A DNA stretch of 19,437 nt from an uncultured Ilumatobacter sp. (lineage in GTDB: Bacteria; Actinomycetota; Acidimicrobiia; Acidimicrobiales; Ilumatobacteraceae). Below are positions 15,160 through 19,437 of this stretch, one piece after another. Under the pieces are notes generated by a model. It was not told where the DNA came from, did not search any database, and saw only the letters and a program-made list of their open reading frames with translations. The DNA is taken from assembly GCA_937905835.1 (NCBI GenBank), contig CALCXK010000059.1:1-19437 (forward strand). Reading direction: 5' to 3'. Positions within the stretch are counted from its first letter, which is position 1. Each line of letters opens with the position of its first letter. Both the position numbers and the translations under genes were made by a program.

Positions 15160-16115
15160 GTGTCCTCGTCGTCGTCGAACATGACCGGGGCATTCTCGCC
15201 GAAGCGTCGCTCGAAGCCTTCGCCTTTGCCCGATCGATAGCCGAGCAACTCGGCGAGCCGGTCGACGCGTTGCTGATCGGTGCCGACGCTGCCGGACTCG
15301 CCGCCGTGTGCGCCGCGCACGGTGCCAACGCTGTGCATCACGCGTCAATCGCAGGCGACTCTGTGGGCGATTACGGCCCCGAGGCGTACGGCATGGTCGT
15401 GGCCTCGCTCGCTGCGCTGCTGTCACCGAGTGGCATCGTTGCGTCCGGAACCGACCGCGGTAACGAGGTCCTCGCGCAGGCTGCTGCTGAGCTCGACCTT
15501 CCGTTTGTTGCCAATTGTGTGTCGGTGAAGATCGATGATGAGTGGGACCTGACCCGCGTGCAGTGGGGTGGCTCGCTGAACGAGGAGGCTCGGCTCGCGT
15601 CGCGTCTGCCGATCGTCTCGGTGGCCCATCACGCCGTTGAAGCCGAAGAGGTTTCAGCCGGCGCTACGGCGACCATCACGGAACACATCGTGGAGCTGCC
15701 TGAGTGGGTCAGCCGTTCAGTGATTCAAGATCGTGTCGTCCTGTCCGAGGGCCTGACGCTGGCAACCGCACCGGTGGTGATCGGTGGCGGTCGAGGTGTC
15801 GGCTCGGCTGAAGGTTTCAAGGTGCTTGAAACACTGGCAGAGCGCCTCGGTGGCGTTGTCGGATGTAGTCGTGCGGTCACGAACAACGGTTGGCGTCCGC
15901 ACAGCGATCAGGTCGGCCAAACAGGCACCCGCATTGCGCCGCAGCTCTACATCGCCTGCGGCATCAGCGGAGCGATCCAGCACTGGGTGGGAGCGAAGGC
16001 GGCGAAGAAGATCCTCGCCATCAACATCGACCCTGCCGCGAACATGGTCGTCAAAGCTGACTACGCAGTGATCGGCGACCTCTTCGAAGTGCTTCCAGCG
16101 ATCGAACACGGCTGA
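15156..16115 (+). CDS. etfA: Electron transfer flavoprotein alpha subunit
   Basis: EtfA/FixB of 319 aa, the FAD-carrying partner of EtfB. The C-terminal FAD domain is complete: VVIGGGRGVGS (207-217), GCSRAVTNNGW (237-246), QTG (255-257), ACGISGAIQH (267-276) and AINIDP (288-293). The GTG start overlaps the etfB stop (GTGA) and is preceded by a perfect AGGAGGTG, so the start is firm and the two subunits are translationally coupled. It is the last gene of the operon. No dedicated ETF-quinone oxidoreductase is in the window. Confidence 0.96.
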   Translation: MSVLVVVEHDRGILAEASLEAFAFARSIAEQLGEPVDALLIGADAAGLAAVCAAHGANAVHHASIAGDSVGDYGPEAYGMVVASLAALLSPSGIVASGTDRGNEVLAQAAAELDLPFVANCVSVKIDDEWDLTRVQWGGSLNEEARLASRLPIVSVAHHAVEAEEVSAGATATITEHIVELPEWVSRSVIQDRVVLSEGLTLATAPVVIGGGRGVGSAEGFKVLETLAERLGGVVGCSRAVTNNGWRPHSDQVGQTGTRIAPQLYIACGISGAIQHWVGAKAAKKILAINIDPAANMVVKADYAVIGDLFEVLPAIEHG

Positions 16116-16142
16116 GTTCGGATCACCTCGCCGGCGAGATGT

Positions 16143-16167
16143 GGCGTAAGGCCAGAAGCGTTACGCC
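16143..16167 (+). terminator. Candidate hairpin after etfA
   Basis: GGCGTAA (16143-16149) pairs exactly with TTACGCC (16161-16167) over an 11-base loop, 28 bases after the etfA stop. A 12-bp palindrome CTCGCCGGCGAG (16127-16138) lies just before it. Neither is followed by a T-tract, so function is uncertain. The rest of 16168-16316 shows nothing recognisable. Confidence 0.3.
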
Positions 16168-16316
16168 GGGTGCAGTTCAAACAAGTCGGATCTATCGACG
16201 GCTCGACCTCGGCGTCCACCCTGGGCGCTCGTCTCGAAGAACAATCCTGTTTTGTGTGAGCGATTGCTGGAACCGACGCTGGAATGGCTCGCACAAACGA
16301 GAAAGCGGGCCAGCGT

Positions 16317-17312
16317 TCAGATTGCGACGGCGGTGGCGTCGCGGGCGGCAGCGAGCAAGTCGATAGAGCGAAGGCGCTCGCCGATGGTCGGCGACGGATG
16401 CACCGTCATCAACTCGTCGACGCCAACAGCTTCGGCAAAGTTCTCGAGGTAGCGATGCACCGTTTCGGGCGTGCCGGCAGCGGTGAAGTGCATCATCTGG
16501 GCGATCTGTTGGCCCTGCGGTGACGCCAGGAGTTCGTCGGCCTCGGCAGCACTCAGCTCGCGGCTGGGGGTGACGAAGCGGGCGATCCGCCGGCGGCTCA
16601 CATCGATTCGCTGCCGTTCGGCATCTTCAACAGAATCCGATGCGATGACGTTGATGCCAGCCATGGCGTAGGGCTCACTCAGCTGCTCGGACGGTTGGAA
16701 CTCGTTGCGGTACGTCGCGATGGCGTCGAGCAGATGTGTCGGAGCGAAGTGCGAAGCAAATGCATACGGCAGCCCGAACTTCGCGGCCAGGCGTGCGCCG
16801 AAGAGCGACGACCCGAGGATGTAGAGCGGAACGTTCGTGCCGGCACCGGGTACGGCGACGACACCGGGAACAATCGACGCGGCGCCGAGGTAGCCCTGCA
16901 GTTCGCGAATGTCGTCCGGGAACCGATCGGACGCACGAAGATCGGTGCGCATGGCACGCATCGTGGCCTGATCACTGCCCGGAGCGCGACCGAGACCGAG
17001 GTCGATCCGGCCCGGGTGCAGCGTGGCGAGCGTCCCGAACTGCTCGGCGATCGCGAGTGGCGAATGGTTCGGCAACATGATCCCGCCAGAACCGAGACGG
17101 ATCGATGACGTGTGCGCGGCGACGTGAGCGATGAGCACGCTGGTTGCTGACGACGCGATCGATGCCATGTTGTGATGCTCGGCATACCAGATGCGCTGAT
17201 AACCGCGCTGTTCGGCGCGCTGTGCGATCGCCACACTCGTCCGGAACGCGTCGGCAGCCGTTTCGTCAACACCGATGAACGCGAGGTCGAGGATCGAGAT
17301 CGGAGTGGTCAC
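16317..17312 (-). CDS. Luciferase-like flavin monooxygenase (MsnO8-like)
   Basis: LLM-class oxidoreductase of 331 aa with a TIM-barrel fold, using reduced FMN or F420. Landmarks: WYAEHH (42-47), SSATSVLIAHVAAHTSSIRLGSGG then MLPNHSPL (54-86), and HPGRIDLGLGRAPGSD (99-114), the pattern of the MsnO8/YhbW group. The substrate cannot be told. The GTG at 17312 (VTTPISILDLAFIG) fits the family start; a longer frame up to 17429 would overlap the divergent nitroreductase and has no similarity. No clear ribosome binding site. It shares a ~105-bp divergent intergenic region with the nitroreductase, another flavin enzyme, but no shared operator is obvious. Confidence 0.88.
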   Translation of the reverse strand: MTTPISILDLAFIGVDETAADAFRTSVAIAQRAEQRGYQRIWYAEHHNMASIASSATSVLIAHVAAHTSSIRLGSGGIMLPNHSPLAIAEQFGTLATLHPGRIDLGLGRAPGSDQATMRAMRTDLRASDRFPDDIRELQGYLGAASIVPGVVAVPGAGTNVPLYILGSSLFGARLAAKFGLPYAFASHFAPTHLLDAIATYRNEFQPSEQLSEPYAMAGINVIASDSVEDAERQRIDVSRRRIARFVTPSRELSAAEADELLASPQGQQIAQMMHFTAAGTPETVHRYLENFAEAVGVDELMTVHPSPTIGERLRSIDLLAAARDATAVAI

Positions 17313-17418
17313 AGCACCAGCATGCCTGGTCTGGTTCGGTGAGACACGGTGGAACGACGTCCGCCACGATCTCACGCGGAGCCGCCGGTGACAACTCGTT
17401 CTAGCGACTTCGGCCAAC

Positions 17419-18078
17419 ATGGGCGGCATGGACTTCGATCTCGATCAAACTGACGCACTTCTCTCGACCACGCGTGCGGTGCGCAAACGCCTCGACTTCG
17501 ATCGGGAAGTGCCGGATGATGTGCTTCTCGAATGCCTCCAGCTTGCCGTACAGGCGCCCACCGGTTCCAACCAGCAGGGCTGGCGCTGGATGGTCATCCG
17601 CGATGCTGAAAAGAAGGAAGCACTCGCGAAGCTCTACCGCGATGCCGGAGGCGAATATCTCGCGGCAGCAGCCGACCAGGCCGACACAGAAACCCAGCAG
17701 GGCCGCGTCATCGACTCAGCTAACTTCCTCGCTCAGAGGCTCGGCGAAGTTCCGGTCCTTGTGATCCCGCTGATCATCGGTCGCCTGAAAGACAACAGTG
17801 CCAACGCTGCTGCCGGGCTGATGGGCTCGATCATGCCGGCAATGTGGAGCTTCCAGCTCGCGCTGCGCAGCCGCGGCCTCGGCAGCTGCCTCACCACCTT
17901 GCACCTCGGCAAGGAGCAGGAAGCCGCCGAGATCCTTGGCATCCCCGACCACATGACGCAGGCCGGGCTGCTGCCCGTTGCCTACACCAAGGGCACCGAC
18001 TTCAAGCCGGCCCGGCGCGATGATGTGGCGAAGATCACCTACCTCGATACGTACAAGAACCCGATTCGTTCGGCCTGA
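17419..18078 (+). CDS. Nitroreductase-family FMN oxidoreductase
   Basis: 219-aa protein of the FMN-dependent nitroreductase fold. The N-terminal FMN-phosphate motif TTRAVRKRLDF (17-27) and QAPTGSNQQGWRWMVI (45-60) are clear, and a helix with RSRGLGSCLTTLHL (149-162) completes the family pattern. Members reduce nitro groups, quinones or enoyl compounds with NAD(P)H; the physiological substrate is unknown. ATG 17419 is used here; ATG 17428 (three residues shorter) is equally possible and neither has a strong ribosome binding site. It is a single gene, about 100 bp before the lyase gene. Confidence 0.88.
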   Translation: MGGMDFDLDQTDALLSTTRAVRKRLDFDREVPDDVLLECLQLAVQAPTGSNQQGWRWMVIRDAEKKEALAKLYRDAGGEYLAAAADQADTETQQGRVIDSANFLAQRLGEVPVLVIPLIIGRLKDNSANAAAGLMGSIMPAMWSFQLALRSRGLGSCLTTLHLGKEQEAAEILGIPDHMTQAGLLPVAYTKGTDFKPARRDDVAKITYLDTYKNPIRSA

Positions 18079-18179
18079 TCCGGCCAGGCGATTCTCGGGA
18101 CGAAATGCGGCGGATTCGGCCCCGTTCCGTCCCGAGTTCCGCGTGCGACTGTTGTGACGCCACTGGCTACCGTTCGGAG

Positions 18180-19361
18180 ATGGGTACACCCGACGAGCTG
18201 CTCACGGTGAGCGAAGAGCGCGTGAGAGGGCGACTTGGAGCCAAGTGGTCGAAGCACGGCCCTGATGTGCTCGCGGCGTGGGTCGCCGACATGGACTTCG
18301 ACCCTCCGGCGTCGGTCCTCGACGCAATCCGCGCCCACACCGAACGCGGCGACCTCGGGTACGGGCCATTTGCTGTCGACCTTGCTCCGGGGTATGCCGA
18401 CTGGCAGGAACGTCGGCACGGGTGGCGTCCCGACATCGAGCAGATCCACCCGTTCACGAGCGCCCTCCATGCCTTGGAAGTCGCGCTTTGGAACACGACC
18501 GATCCCGGTGACGGCGTCGTCGTTTTCACCCCGGTCTACTACCCGTTCCTCGATGCGATCGACAACAGCGGCCGCCGACGGATCGAGGTGCCGTTGATCA
18601 CCGACGGCTGGAAGCTCGATGTCGAACGATTCGAAGCCGCGATCGACGACACGACGAAGATCATCCTGTTTTGCAACCCCCACAACCCGACCGGCCGCAT
18701 CTTCGACGCCGACGAAAGAGCAGCCGTCGCCGAGATTGCCGAGCGGCATGACCTACTCGTGATCACCGACGAGATCTGGGGCGACCTGACCCATCAAGTG
18801 GGATTTACGCCGTTGGGCGCAACCGACGAGCGGTTCGCCGGCCGACTGGTCACCCTTGGCTCAGCGAGTAAGACCTTCAACCTCGCCGGGCTACGTACCG
18901 CCGTTGCGCACATCGACCACGCACCACTCGCGGCAACCCTGGCGACAATGCCGGGCCACCTGCAGGGCTCACCAAGCACGCTCGGGATCACCGGCACGAT
19001 CACTGCGTGGACAGCCTGCGACGACTGGCTGACGGCGGCGAGCCGAACCATCGAGGCCCGCCGCAATCAGCTTGCAACCCGACTCGCCGCAGACCTTCCC
19101 GACGTCGGCTTTCAACTCCCGCAAGCGACGTACCTTGGGTGGCTCGACTTCTCCGCATACGACATTGGCGATGACCCGTCCGACTGGCTGCTTGAACACG
19201 CGCAGGTGGCGCTGTCAAGTGGCGCGAAGTTCGGGACTGGTGGCCTGGGATGCGCCCGGATCAACGTGGCGACATCGTCCGAAATTCTCGACAGGGTGAT
19301 CGATCGGATCGCCGCCACATTGTCCACGCACCGACACAACCACTCTGGGAGCACCGCATGA
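18180..19361 (+). CDS. MalY/PatB-type cystathionine beta-lyase / aminotransferase
   Basis: Fold-type I PLP enzyme of 393 aa. It carries WVADMDF (34-40), typical of the MalY/PatB C-S lyases, FCNPHNPTGR (164-173), ITDEIW (195-200) with the PLP-binding Asp197, and SASKTFNLAGLR with the Schiff-base Lys231. The family cleaves cystathionine and related C-S compounds to pyruvate, ammonia and a thiol. ATG 18180 fits homologues; GGAG abuts it, too close for normal ribosome binding, while TACCGT six bases upstream fits a -10 for leaderless transcription. Its stop overlaps the next start (ATGA), so the two are cotranscribed. A methionine-synthesis role is inferred, not shown. Confidence 0.92.
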   Translation: MGTPDELLTVSEERVRGRLGAKWSKHGPDVLAAWVADMDFDPPASVLDAIRAHTERGDLGYGPFAVDLAPGYADWQERRHGWRPDIEQIHPFTSALHALEVALWNTTDPGDGVVVFTPVYYPFLDAIDNSGRRRIEVPLITDGWKLDVERFEAAIDDTTKIILFCNPHNPTGRIFDADERAAVAEIAERHDLLVITDEIWGDLTHQVGFTPLGATDERFAGRLVTLGSASKTFNLAGLRTAVAHIDHAPLAATLATMPGHLQGSPSTLGITGTITAWTACDDWLTAASRTIEARRNQLATRLAADLPDVGFQLPQATYLGWLDFSAYDIGDDPSDWLLEHAQVALSSGAKFGTGGLGCARINVATSSEILDRVIDRIAATLSTHRHNHSGSTA

Positions 19362-19437
19362 CCGACACCGGCAACGATCAATCTGTTCGCATTCGAAAGG
19401 GCACGCCCGGCGATCTCGACTGGTCGACCACCCTGGC
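19358..19437 (+). CDS. Start of a probable GNAT acetyltransferase (partial)
   Basis: The ATG overlaps the lyase stop (ATGA) and has GGGAG nine bases upstream, so it is a real translationally coupled start. Only 26 residues are inside the window (MTDTGNDQSVRIRKGTPGDLD and five more). The RIRKGTPGDLD pattern is common at the N-terminus of GNAT N-acetyltransferases, but that is thin evidence. The gene continues past the right edge. Confidence 0.5.
   Translation, partial: MTDTGNDQSVRIRKGTPGDLDWSTTL

Noticed and set aside
14209..15426. Long open frame on the minus strand opposite etfB/etfA (405 codons)
   Set aside because: Arg-rich product without family features; both sense genes have full conserved motifs and tight operon spacing.
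17348..17367. GTGG...CCAC pattern between the monooxygenase and nitroreductase genes, resembling the fhs palindrome
   Set aside because: Only the outer four bases match as inverted arms; the inner sequence is not palindromic.

Overview
The window reads as chromosomal DNA of a high-GC actinobacterium, most likely an aquatic (marine or brackish) member of the Acidimicrobiia such as an Ilumatobacter relative. This placement is inferred from the actinorhodopsin-like proton pump, GTG/TTG starts, probable leaderless starts, an actinobacterial-type soluble acyl-ACP desaturase and a transposase remnant of actinobacterial type. No rRNA or species marker is present to prove it.

Layout. 1-437: an initiator tRNA-fMet with a strong hairpin terminator, then non-coding sequence ending in the rhodopsin terminator. 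438-2353: a green-tuned light-driven proton-pump rhodopsin and an acyl-ACP desaturase, both on the minus strand, separated by a truncated transposase remnant. 2364-4309: a TetR-like palindrome, then an S4-domain RNA-binding protein and an MFS transporter on the plus strand. 4425-7122: a minus-strand one-carbon operon, formate-tetrahydrofolate ligase (fhs) followed by a divergent MetF-like protein, behind a good sigma70-type promoter with a perfect 7-1-7 palindrome at its start point. 7415-9091: a type-B carboxylesterase (+). 9278-10897: SelO protein adenylyltransferase (-). 11013-11696: a GntR/FCD regulator (-), divergent from a plus-strand operon of a dimethylglycine/sarcosine dehydrogenase-like flavoprotein fused to a GcvT-type aminomethyltransferase, then etfB and etfA (11801-16115). 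16317-17312: a luciferase-like monooxygenase (-), divergent from a nitroreductase (+). 18180-19437: a MalY/PatB-type PLP lyase overlapping the start of a further gene, probably an acetyltransferase, cut by the window edge.

How it works together. The central theme is tetrahydrofolate-linked methyl-group catabolism. The FAD-GcvT fusion would oxidise an N-methyl group of a dimethylglycine- or sarcosine-like compound, pass electrons to its own ETF pair, and load the carbon on THF. Fhs, and possibly the MetF-like protein, would handle that C1 unit about 4 kb away. The GntR regulator very probably controls its own gene and the catabolic operon through one palindrome inside two overlapping, face-to-face promoters. 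The two one-carbon transcription units also share a 33-nt hairpin repeat with a GGGGTCAG(A/G)CCCC core, one copy between fhs and metF and one in the leader of the dehydrogenase operon. That repeat and the two promoter-operator arrangements are the least ordinary parts of the window.
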